NCBI RefSeq assembly: GCF_041206865.1
Contig: NZ_JBGEDP010000001.1
Location: 4,340,001 to 4,404,000, forward strand
From: Mycobacterium sp. HUMS_12744610
GTDB taxonomy: Bacteria; Actinomycetota; Actinomycetes; Mycobacteriales; Mycobacteriaceae
Length of the DNA: 64,000 nucleotides
Direction: 5' to 3'
Shown here: positions 57,486 to 64,000 of the stretch, in pieces
Position numbering within the stretch: the first letter of the stretch is position 1
Layout: each line of letters opens with the position of its first letter
Notes under the pieces: generated by a model
What the model saw: the letters and a program-made list of their open reading frames with translations, nothing else
Databases searched by the model: none
What the model was told of the DNA's origin: nothing
Made by a program: the position numbers and the translations under genes

Positions 57486-57961
57486 ACAAGTCGATACTGG
57501 CCGGCACCTCGCTGGCCGTCGCCGCCGCCGCCGGCACCGGGAGCGTCGCCAGCCCGAACCGGGTACCCGCGTGGTACTCGCGGCTGCGCAAGCCGCGCTA
57601 CCAGCCGCCCGGGGTCGCGTTCCCGGTGGTGTGGACCAGCCTCTACGCCGACATCGCGGCCACGTCCGCGGTGGTGATCGACCGGTTCCGCGCGGCCGGA
57701 CAGCACGAGGAGGCGCGCGCCTACGCCGCCGCGCTCGGCGTCAACCTGACGCTCAACGCCGGCTGGAGCTGGCTGTTCTTCCGGTACCACAAACTCGGCG
57801 CGTCCGCCGTGGGCGCCGCGGTCCTGGCGGCCAGCAGCGCCGACCTGGCCCGGCGTGCCGCGCAGGCCGACCCCCGGGCCGGGCTGGCGCTGGCGCCCTA
57901 CCCGCTGTGGTGCACCTTCGCCACCATGCTGGCCACCCACATCTGGCGACTCAACCGCTGA
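57482..57961 (+). CDS. tspO: TspO/MBR-family membrane protein
   Basis: 159 residues, five membrane spans. Signature PAWYSRLRKPRYQPPGVAFPVVWTSLYADIA, NLTLNAGWSWLFFRYHKLG and LAPYPLWCTFATMLATHIWRLN. TspO proteins bind porphyrins and act in tetrapyrrole and oxidative-stress responses; in Rhodobacter TspO is linked to control of pigment genes by oxygen and light. Its place between mmpL and photolyase supports a light/oxidative stress role. Confidence 0.92.
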   Translation: MNKSILAGTSLAVAAAAGTGSVASPNRVPAWYSRLRKPRYQPPGVAFPVVWTSLYADIAATSAVVIDRFRAAGQHEEARAYAAALGVNLTLNAGWSWLFFRYHKLGASAVGAAVLAASSADLARRAAQADPRAGLALAPYPLWCTFATMLATHIWRLNR

Positions 57962-57976
57962 GCGGCGCGCCGAAAG

Positions 57977-59311
57977 ATGCCGAAACTGTTCTGGTTTCGC
58001 CGCGACCTGCGACTGTCTGACCACCCGGCGCTGGCCGCCGCGGCGGCCGACGACGGCGAGGTGCTCGCCTGTTTCGTGCTCGATCCGCGACTGGAGGCGT
58101 CGTCGGGGCGGCGCCGCCTGCAGTTCCTGGGCGACTCCCTACGCCGACTGCGCGAGGACCTGGACGGCCGGTTGCTGGTCACCCGCGGACGGCCCGAGGA
58201 ACGGATCCCCCGGATCGCCGGAGAGATCGGCGCGACGGCCGTGCACATCTCGGAGGACTTCGCACCGTTCGGGCGGCGCCGCGACGAGCGGGTCCGCGCG
58301 GCCCTGGACCCGGTGCCACTGGTGGCCACGGGCTCGCCGTACCTGGTGTCGCCGGGACGGGTCACCAAGCCCGACGGCAGCCCCTACCGGGTTTTCACGC
58401 CGTTCTTCCATCGGTGGCGCGACGTCGGTTGGTGGGGACCCGCCCGTTCCGGCGCCGAGCCGGCGCGCTGGATCGATGCGGCGAACGTGGGTATCGAGCA
58501 GTGCGAGATCCCCGACCCGGGCGCCGCGCTCGACCTCGCCGCCGGGGAACGCGCGGCCCTGGTGGAGTGGGACGCGTTCGTCGCGGACGGGCTGCGGCGT
58601 TACGCCAAGGACCGCAACCGGCCCGACCTCAATGGCACCAGCCGGATGTCGGCACACCTGAAGTTCGGCACCATCCATCCGCGCACCCTGGCCGCCGACC
58701 TCGACCTGCGGGGCAGCGGAGCGCAGGCGTACCTGCGGGAGTTGGCATTCCGCGACTTCTACGCCGACGTGCTGTACCAGTGGCCGGCCAGCGCCTGGAG
58801 CAACTGGAACGGCGATTTCGACGGCATCCGGACGGACAGCGGGATCGCGGCGAAACGCCGCTTCGAGGCGTGGAAGGCGGGCGAGACCGGGTTTCCGTTC
58901 GTCGACGCCGGAATGCGCCAGCTGCGCGAGACCGGCTTCATGCACAACCGGCTGCGGATGGTCGTCGCGTCGTTCCTGGTGAAGGATTTGCACCTGCCGT
59001 GGCAGTGGGGCGCCGAATGGTTCCTGGAGCAGCTCGTCGACGGCGACATGGCCAACAACCAGCACGGCTGGCAGTGGGCCGCGGGGTGCGGGACCGACGC
59101 CGCGCCGTACTTTCGGGTGTTCAACCCCGACAAACAGGGCGAGCAATTCGACCCCGAGGGCGACTACATCCGGCGCTGGGTCCCGGAACTGGCCGGCGCC
59201 GACGACGCGCACCTACGCAAAGGCGAACGGCCCCAAGGGTATCCGGAACCGATCGTCGACCACGACACCGAGCGGGTCGAGGCGCTGCGCCGCTACCGCG
59301 ACCTCGGCTGA
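57977..59311 (+). CDS. phr: Class I photolyase / cryptochrome (Phr)
   Basis: 444 residues. N-terminal antenna domain LFWFRRDLRLSDHPALAAA; C-terminal FAD domain with GTSRMSAHLKFGTIHPRTL, AGETGFPFVDAGMRQLRETGFMHNRLRMVVASFLVKDL and DGDMANNQHGWQWAAGCGTDAAPYFRVFNP, which include the Trp relay and CPD-binding residues. It probably repairs UV cyclobutane dimers with blue light. 15 bp after tspO, so in the mmpL-tspO-phr operon; converges with the acyltransferase gene. Confidence 0.95.
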   Translation: MPKLFWFRRDLRLSDHPALAAAAADDGEVLACFVLDPRLEASSGRRRLQFLGDSLRRLREDLDGRLLVTRGRPEERIPRIAGEIGATAVHISEDFAPFGRRRDERVRAALDPVPLVATGSPYLVSPGRVTKPDGSPYRVFTPFFHRWRDVGWWGPARSGAEPARWIDAANVGIEQCEIPDPGAALDLAAGERAALVEWDAFVADGLRRYAKDRNRPDLNGTSRMSAHLKFGTIHPRTLAADLDLRGSGAQAYLRELAFRDFYADVLYQWPASAWSNWNGDFDGIRTDSGIAAKRRFEAWKAGETGFPFVDAGMRQLRETGFMHNRLRMVVASFLVKDLHLPWQWGAEWFLEQLVDGDMANNQHGWQWAAGCGTDAAPYFRVFNPDKQGEQFDPEGDYIRRWVPELAGADDAHLRKGERPQGYPEPIVDHDTERVEALRRYRDLG

Positions 59312-59331
59312 GTGCGGCCGCTACCGACGCC

Positions 59332-60069
59332 TCAGCGGGCCGCCTTCTTGCGCTCGATGTCGGCCAGCGCGGCGGCCAGTTCCGCGCGCTGGGCGGCCGA
59401 ACTCTCCCACGACAGCTTCCGGTTCTTGACCACCTTGGCCGGCGCGCCGACCGCGATCGAGAAGTCGGGGATCACGCCGCGGACCACTGCGTGCGAGCCC
59501 AGCACGCAGCCCCGCCCGATGGCCGTGCCGCGCAGCACCGTCACCTTCACCCCCACCCAGGTGTCCGGGCCGATGCGGACCGGGGACTTGATGATGCCCT
59601 GGTCCTTGATCGGGACGTTGATGTCGTCCATGCGGTGGTCGAAGTCGCAGACGTAGCACCAGTCGGCCACGAGCACCGAATCGCCGAGCTCGATGTCCAG
59701 ATAGCAGTTGATGACGTTGTCGCGGCCCAGCACCACCTTGTCGCCGAACCGCAGCGAGCCCTCGTGGGCGCGGATGGTGTTCTTGTCCCCGATGTGCACC
59801 CAGCGGCCGATCTCGAGCTGCGCCAACTCCGGTGTCGCGTGGATCTCGATGTTCTTGCCTAGGAACACCATGCCGCGGGTGATGATGTGCGGGTTGGCCA
59901 GCTTGAACTTCAGCAGCCGCCAGTAGCGCACCAGGTACCACGGGGTGTAGGCGCGGTTGGCCAGCACCCACCTCAGCGAGGCCAGCGTGAGGAACCGGGC
60001 TTGGCGTGGGTCCCGCAACCGTGATCCACGCCAGCGGCGATGGACCGGGGCACCCCACATGGACGTCAT
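59332..60069 (-). CDS. Left-handed beta-helix acyltransferase (Rv3034c type)
   Basis: 245 residues. An N-terminal segment (RRWRGSRLRDPRQARFL) precedes a hexapeptide-repeat domain with IEIGRWVHIGDK-like turns: GKNIEIHATPELAQLEIG, GDKVVLGRDNVINCYLDIELGDSVLVADW, the catalytic-type His in CDFDHRMDDINVPI and GPDTWVGVKVTVLRGTAIGRGCVLGSHAVV. Acyl-CoA-dependent O-acyltransferase, possibly acting on methylglucose lipopolysaccharide as for the M. tuberculosis locus. The ATG at 60069 is uncertain. Confidence 0.82.
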   Translation of the reverse strand: MTSMWGAPVHRRWRGSRLRDPRQARFLTLASLRWVLANRAYTPWYLVRYWRLLKFKLANPHIITRGMVFLGKNIEIHATPELAQLEIGRWVHIGDKNTIRAHEGSLRFGDKVVLGRDNVINCYLDIELGDSVLVADWCYVCDFDHRMDDINVPIKDQGIIKSPVRIGPDTWVGVKVTVLRGTAIGRGCVLGSHAVVRGVIPDFSIAVGAPAKVVKNRKLSWESSAAQRAELAAALADIERKKAAR

Positions 60070-60213
60070 GGCCGGACAGCATAGCCGGATGGCGGAGTCG
60101 GCCGGCCGCGGAGCCGGGCAATCCGGCACCCGCGTGCCGACGCGGGTTACCCTCACCTGTACTCGTTCGCTGCTCGTGCCGAACGCCGTTGCGGAAGGAT
60201 CTGGGAAACCGAG

Positions 60214-61524
60214 GTGCTTGCCCGACATCTCCTGCCTGGGCTCAGGCGCTGGCCGGCTGCGGTGCTGGCGGCCGTCGCCTCGGTGGGGCTGGGCGGATGC
60301 GGCAACACCGATTCGTGGGTCGACGCGGCACCGGCGCAGGGCTGGCCCGCCCAGTACGGCGACGCCGCCAACAGCAGCTACACCACCACGAGCGGGGCCA
60401 CCAGGCTGTCGTTGCAGTGGACGCGTGCGGTCAAGGGCTCGCTGGCGGCCGGTCCGGCGCTCAGCGCACGCAGCTATCTCGCGCTGAACGCGCAGACGCC
60501 GGCCGGCTGCTCGCTGATGGAGTGGCAGAACGACGACCACGGCCGGCAGCGCTGGTGCGTGCGGCTCGTCCAGGGCGGCGGCTTCGCGGGCCCGTTGTTC
60601 GACGGCTTCGACAACCTCTACGTCGGCCAGCCGGGCGCCATCGTCTCCTTCCCGGTGACGCAGTGGACGCGGTGGCGCAAGCCGGTGATCGGGATGCCGA
60701 CCACCCCGCGCTTCCTGGGGCACGGCCACCTGCTGGTCGTCACCCACCTCGGACAGGTGCTGGTCTTCGACACCCACCGCGGCGAGATGGTCGGTAGCCC
60801 GCTGGACCTGGTGGACGGCGTCGACCCGACCGATGCGACGCGCGGGCTGGCGGACTGCGCACCGGCCCGGCCGGGCTGCCCGGTCGCGGCGGCCCCCGCC
60901 TTCGCGCCGGCCAACGGAACGATCGTGCTCGGCGTCTGGCAGCCGGACGCGCCGGCCGCGCAGCTCGTCGGCCTGAAGTTCCGCGCCGGGCAGCTCTCCC
61001 GCGACTGGACGAGCGACGCGGTGGGCGGCGGCGTCATCGCCAGCCCGGTGCTCTCCGCCGACGGCTCGACGGCCTACGTCAACGGCCGCGACGAGCGGTT
61101 GTGGGCCCTGAGCACCGCCGACGGGAAGGCGAAGTGGTCGGTGCCGCTGGGATTCCTGGCGCAGACCCCCCCCGCGGTGAGCCCGCAGGGGCTGATCGTG
61201 TCCGGCGGCGGCCCCGACACCCGGCTGGCCGCCTTCACCGACGCCGGTGACCACGCCGAGCAAATCTGGCGCCGCGACGACCTCACCCCCCTGTCGTCGT
61301 CGAGCCTGGCCGGCGGCGTCGGCTACACCGTGGTCGCCGGCCCGCCGCAGGGCGAGGCGCCCGGCTTGTCGCTGCTGGTGTTCGATCCCGGCAACGGCCG
61401 CACCACGAACAGCTACCCGCTGCCCGCGGCCACCGGATACCCGGTCGGGGTCGCGGTCGGCAAGGACCGCCGGGTGGTGGCCGCCACCAGCGACGGCCAG
61501 GTGTACGGCTTCGGCCCGGCCTAG
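60214..61524 (+). CDS. Putative lipoprotein with PQQ-like beta-propeller (Rv3035 type)
   Basis: 436 residues. The signal sequence ends in the lipobox-like VGLGGC (AAVASVGLGGCGNTDSW). The mature part has beta-propeller blades with PQQ-type repeats such as GRDERLWALSTADGKAKWSVPLGF and LVVTHLGQVLVFDTHRGEMVG. Function unknown; corresponds to Rv3035. GTG at 60214. Converges with the TB22.2 gene, three bases away. Confidence 0.82.
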   Translation: MLARHLLPGLRRWPAAVLAAVASVGLGGCGNTDSWVDAAPAQGWPAQYGDAANSSYTTTSGATRLSLQWTRAVKGSLAAGPALSARSYLALNAQTPAGCSLMEWQNDDHGRQRWCVRLVQGGGFAGPLFDGFDNLYVGQPGAIVSFPVTQWTRWRKPVIGMPTTPRFLGHGHLLVVTHLGQVLVFDTHRGEMVGSPLDLVDGVDPTDATRGLADCAPARPGCPVAAAPAFAPANGTIVLGVWQPDAPAAQLVGLKFRAGQLSRDWTSDAVGGGVIASPVLSADGSTAYVNGRDERLWALSTADGKAKWSVPLGFLAQTPPAVSPQGLIVSGGGPDTRLAAFTDAGDHAEQIWRRDDLTPLSSSSLAGGVGYTVVAGPPQGEAPGLSLLVFDPGNGRTTNSYPLPAATGYPVGVAVGKDRRVVAATSDGQVYGFGPA

Positions 61525-61527
61525 CAG

Positions 61528-62220
61528 CTACAGCGCCAGCGGCGGGATGGCGTTGCGGGGCACCTGGGCCTGCACGGGGCCGGAGAACGGTGGCAGCATC
61601 TCACCCGGTGCGAAGTAGAAGATCAGCGCGTCGTCGGTGATGGCGAAGTTCTGGTAGTGCGAGGGGTCCGTGCCGGTCGAGGGCAGGATGGTCGCCCCGA
61701 AGGGACTCTGGCGTTCCAGGTCGCGCTGCACGATCGGGAAGATGGCGTCCAGCGGCGCGGGGCCGGGCGCGAACAGGGTGTCGAAGGTGATGGGTTTCTT
61801 GGTGCCCAGGTTGTAGTTGAAGGCCTTGTACCAGTTGGACGGGTGCGCCCCGAGGTCCTCGAAGAACTTGAGCACCACGCTGCGGGTGGCGTGCGGCGGC
61901 TGGCCGGAACTGTGCTGTTCGCTGGTGGCCTCCAGCTGGTAGGGCTGGTTACGCGAACCCGAACTCTGCGCCACATTGACGAACCCGTCGCGGTTCCTGG
62001 TGATGTAGTCGGTCAGCGCCTGCTGATCGGGGTAGTCCACCGGAAACGTCAAGTCGAGGATGTAGGTCGGCGTCGTGACGTGCACCCGGCACATCTGGGT
62101 GACCTCCACAACGCCGCCCAGGCCGGCGCACGCCGACGGCGCGGCCCAGGCCGATGACGGGCCCGGCCAGCCCAGCAGCACCGCCGGTGCCAGCACCGCG
62201 GCCACGATCAGGGAACGCAT
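61528..62220 (-). CDS. Secreted TB22.2 protein (Rv3036c), RsiV/MPT64-like
   Basis: 230 residues. The signal peptide RSLIVAAVLAPAVLLGWPGPSSAWA is followed by a mature DUF3298/RsiV-like domain: THVTTPTYILDLTFPVDY-type start, LKFFEDLGAHPSNWYKAFNYNLGTKKPITFDTLFAPG and PSHYQNFAITDDALIFYFAPGEMLPP. The M. tuberculosis counterpart is a secreted antigen with reported esterase activity. ATG at 62220. Confidence 0.88.
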   Translation of the reverse strand: MRSLIVAAVLAPAVLLGWPGPSSAWAAPSACAGLGGVVEVTQMCRVHVTTPTYILDLTFPVDYPDQQALTDYITRNRDGFVNVAQSSGSRNQPYQLEATSEQHSSGQPPHATRSVVLKFFEDLGAHPSNWYKAFNYNLGTKKPITFDTLFAPGPAPLDAIFPIVQRDLERQSPFGATILPSTGTDPSHYQNFAITDDALIFYFAPGEMLPPFSGPVQAQVPRNAIPPLAL

Positions 62221-62290
62221 CGTCGAATTATCCTCGCAAACTGAACAGGCAGGACGCCTGGAAGAATGACCGCCGTCAGCGTACCTGGCG

Positions 62291-63367
62291 TTATCGCGAC
62301 GGGCGGCAGACGAACGCCGTCGCCCGCCCCGCGGCCCCGGCGCCGATCCGGGTGATGACCACCGACAGCGGCAGGCCACCGCGCAGCCGGAGCCGCCGCC
62401 GCAGCGCGTCGGGGTCCACGCGCACCCCGCGGACCAGGATCTCGAGGGCCCCGCAGTCCTGCGCCGCCAGCACCTGGCGCAGCCGGCGCTCGTCGAAGGC
62501 CACCTCGTCGAGCACCTCGAACCCCCGCACCCCCGGCGGCAGCCGATCGCCGGACAGGTAGGCGATGTCGGGGTCGAGCTGCCACAGACCGTGGCGGGCG
62601 CCGTAGTGCCGCACCAGCCCGGCCCGCACCACCGCGCCGTCGGGGTCGACGATCCATCGTCCGGGCGGCCCCACACCGCAGTCGTCGGGCTCGGCGTCGG
62701 TGACCTGTTCGCCCGGCGAGGCCCCGTCGAGGATGCTCGCGCGGCGGCGCACACCCGCTCCGGCCAGCCCGGCCGACCACAGGCACGCCTCCCGGACCGC
62801 ACCCCGGTACGACGTCACCTCGATCTCGCCGTCGAACCCGCGGCGTCGCAGCGCGTCGAAATCCATGCCCGGACCGCACTTCACGACGAGGTGCCGCTCG
62901 CGGTAGGTGTCGATCAGCCGGTCCAGCGCGGGCCGGTAGTCCTCGGGGCGCAGCCGCCGGCGGCCGCCTTCGCGGCGCGCCGGGTCGACGAGGACGACCG
63001 TGTCGCGGGTCACCGGGTGCAGCGCGTCGGCGCGGCAGAGCACGGTCGTCGCTCCCACGTTGTGGCGTGCCATCGCGACCCGCACCGGGTCGATGTCGCT
63101 GCCGAGCGCGCGCACGCCCGAGCGGTGCAGCGCCGCCAGTTCGGTGCCGACCGAACAGGTCGCGTCGTGCACCGGTAACCCGGCCCGGCCCAGGCGCGCG
63201 GCCCGGTGCAGGGCCACCGCCGCCGCGGTCGCCTGCTGTAACGCCTCGTCGGTGAACAGCCACTGCGACACCTGCGGGCCCAACGACCCGAGCTTGTCTG
63301 CGGCGCGCCGGCGCAACAGCGTCGTCTCGACCAGCACCGCGGCCCGGTCGGCGAACCGGGCTCGCAC
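62291..63367 (-). CDS. THUMP-like class I methyltransferase (Rv3037c)
   Basis: 358 residues. SAM motif DATCSVGTELAALHRSGVRALGSDIDPVRVAMARHNVG, catalytic-like VLVDPARREGGRR, and a C-terminal THUMP-like domain (ALEILVRGVRVDPDALRRRLRLRG). Probably modifies RNA or, as proposed for the M. tuberculosis locus, a polysaccharide. The GTG at 63367 gives the annotated family length, but codons are open up to the stop of the upstream gene (CTG at 63493), so about 40 extra residues are possible. Confidence 0.8.
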   Translation of the reverse strand: MRARFADRAAVLVETTLLRRRAADKLGSLGPQVSQWLFTDEALQQATAAAVALHRAARLGRAGLPVHDATCSVGTELAALHRSGVRALGSDIDPVRVAMARHNVGATTVLCRADALHPVTRDTVVLVDPARREGGRRRLRPEDYRPALDRLIDTYRERHLVVKCGPGMDFDALRRRGFDGEIEVTSYRGAVREACLWSAGLAGAGVRRRASILDGASPGEQVTDAEPDDCGVGPPGRWIVDPDGAVVRAGLVRHYGARHGLWQLDPDIAYLSGDRLPPGVRGFEVLDEVAFDERRLRQVLAAQDCGALEILVRGVRVDPDALRRRLRLRGGLPLSVVITRIGAGAAGRATAFVCRPSR

Positions 63368-63489
63368 CGCGGCGATGTCGGCGATGCGGGTGACATCGGT
63401 CAGCTCGAGTTCGGCGACCGCTGCCAGCGCCGAGACGCCCGGGGGCGAGGCCAGGTAGCTGACGTCCTCGGGGCCAAAGGCGAGCTGGC

Positions 63490-64000
63490 TCAGGAGGGTT
63501 TGACCCCGGTGATCATCACGTTGTAGAACCAGGCCTTCGGCACCACGTGCCGCCAGACGCCGGCGTCCACCCAGCTCAACGCCTTCCAGCTGGTGAACGC
63601 GAACCGTGCCCAGCCCCAGCCCAGGCGCCCGGGCGGCACCGACGCCTCGAAAGTGCGGATCGGCCAGCCCAGCATCGCGGCGGTGAACTCCTCGCTGGCG
63701 GTGCGCACCGCGGCGGCCCCGGCGTTGCGCGCCATGCGCTCCAGCTGCTCCGGTGTGAACGTGTGCAGGTCGACGATGGCCTCCAGCGCGGCGACGCGCG
63801 AGGACTCGTCGAGCTCGGCCTGCGGCCGCCGCCAGCCACCCAGACCCGGCAATTTGGTCACGGTGGTGGCGACCCGCCAGGTCAGCGTGGACAGGGTGCG
63901 TGCGTAGACGTCGCCGGCGCTGGTCGGCTCGCCGGCGAACACGAACCGGCCGCCCGGCCGCAGCACCCGCAACACCTCCCGCAGCGAGAGTTCGACGTCG
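63490..64000 (-). CDS. SAM-dependent methyltransferase (Rv3038c), C-terminal part
   Basis: About 170 residues of a class I methyltransferase that begins beyond the right edge. LREVLRVLRPGGRFVFAGEPTSAGDV is the post-motif III region; the C-terminus is WVDAGVWRHVVPKAWFYNVMITGVKPS. Same strand as and just upstream of the THUMP-like methyltransferase, as in M. tuberculosis. Confidence 0.82.
   Translation of the reverse strand, partial: DVELSLREVLRVLRPGGRFVFAGEPTSAGDVYARTLSTLTWRVATTVTKLPGLGGWRRPQAELDESSRVAALEAIVDLHTFTPEQLERMARNAGAAAVRTASEEFTAAMLGWPIRTFEASVPPGRLGWGWARFAFTSWKALSWVDAGVWRHVVPKAWFYNVMITGVKPS

Overview
The window is high-GC actinobacterial DNA from a slow-growing, pigmented Mycobacterium. 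The evidence is gene order and protein content. The backbone follows the M. tuberculosis Rv3001c-Rv3038c order (ilvC, ilvN, ilvB1, cfp6, DoxX protein, lppZ, gatB, pfkA, gatA, gatC, ACT protein, ligA, metE-like, lpqA, mnmA, iscS-like, plsC, GNAT, etfA, etfB, methylglucose-lipopolysaccharide genes, acyltransferase, TB22.2, two methyltransferases). There is also a PE_PGRS gene, MIRU-like repeats and leaderless promoters. The species cannot be fixed from sequence reading alone. No rRNA, tRNA or CRISPR array was seen.

Layout. 1-3240: ilvBNC operon (minus strand) with a branched-chain leader-peptide attenuator. 3326-15900: ordinary backbone (lipoprotein lppZ, gatCAB amidotransferase, pfkA, ACT protein) interrupted by two lineage-specific additions: a MinD/EspI-type ATPase, and a degenerate ABC ATPase paired with a YhgE/Pip membrane protein. 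15906-22636: a glycosyltransferase gene split by about 5.7 kb of mobile DNA, namely an IS607-type remnant next to a three-gene DDE transposon whose transposase is itself cut by an IS256-family element. 22771-33554: a metal-dependent hydrolase, ligA, a VapBC pair with an operator, metE-like, lpqA, mnmA, iscS-like, an acyltransferase pair, and a gutted photolyase-related pseudogene. 33639-39408: etfBA and the methylglucose lipopolysaccharide genes. 39422-43702: accessory DNA with an SRPBCC-SDR fusion, a PE_PGRS protein carrying a GH12 glycosidase domain between 46-bp direct repeats, and a decayed secreted protease.

43835-59311 is a carotenoid and light-response island. crtE-crtI-crtB-crtYc-crtYd-methyltransferase-crtU-Rieske oxygenase-DUF2784-marR form one tightly overlapping plus-strand operon. 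It is followed by marR2-idi-glycosyltransferase on the minus strand, diverging from mmpL-tspO-photolyase on the plus strand. A 29-bp imperfect palindrome centred on TTAA-TGT-TTAA lies both upstream of crtE and in the marR2/mmpL divergent region, which suggests common MarR control. A SigF-type promoter (GGTTT-N15-GGGTAC) sits directly before the leaderless crtE start.

Together these genes would make IPP/DMAPP (idi), GGPP (crtE), phytoene, lycopene, beta-carotene and an aromatic carotene (crtU), with possible oxygenation (Rieske), glycosylation and export (MmpL), alongside DNA repair by photolyase. 59332-64000 returns to the conserved backbone.
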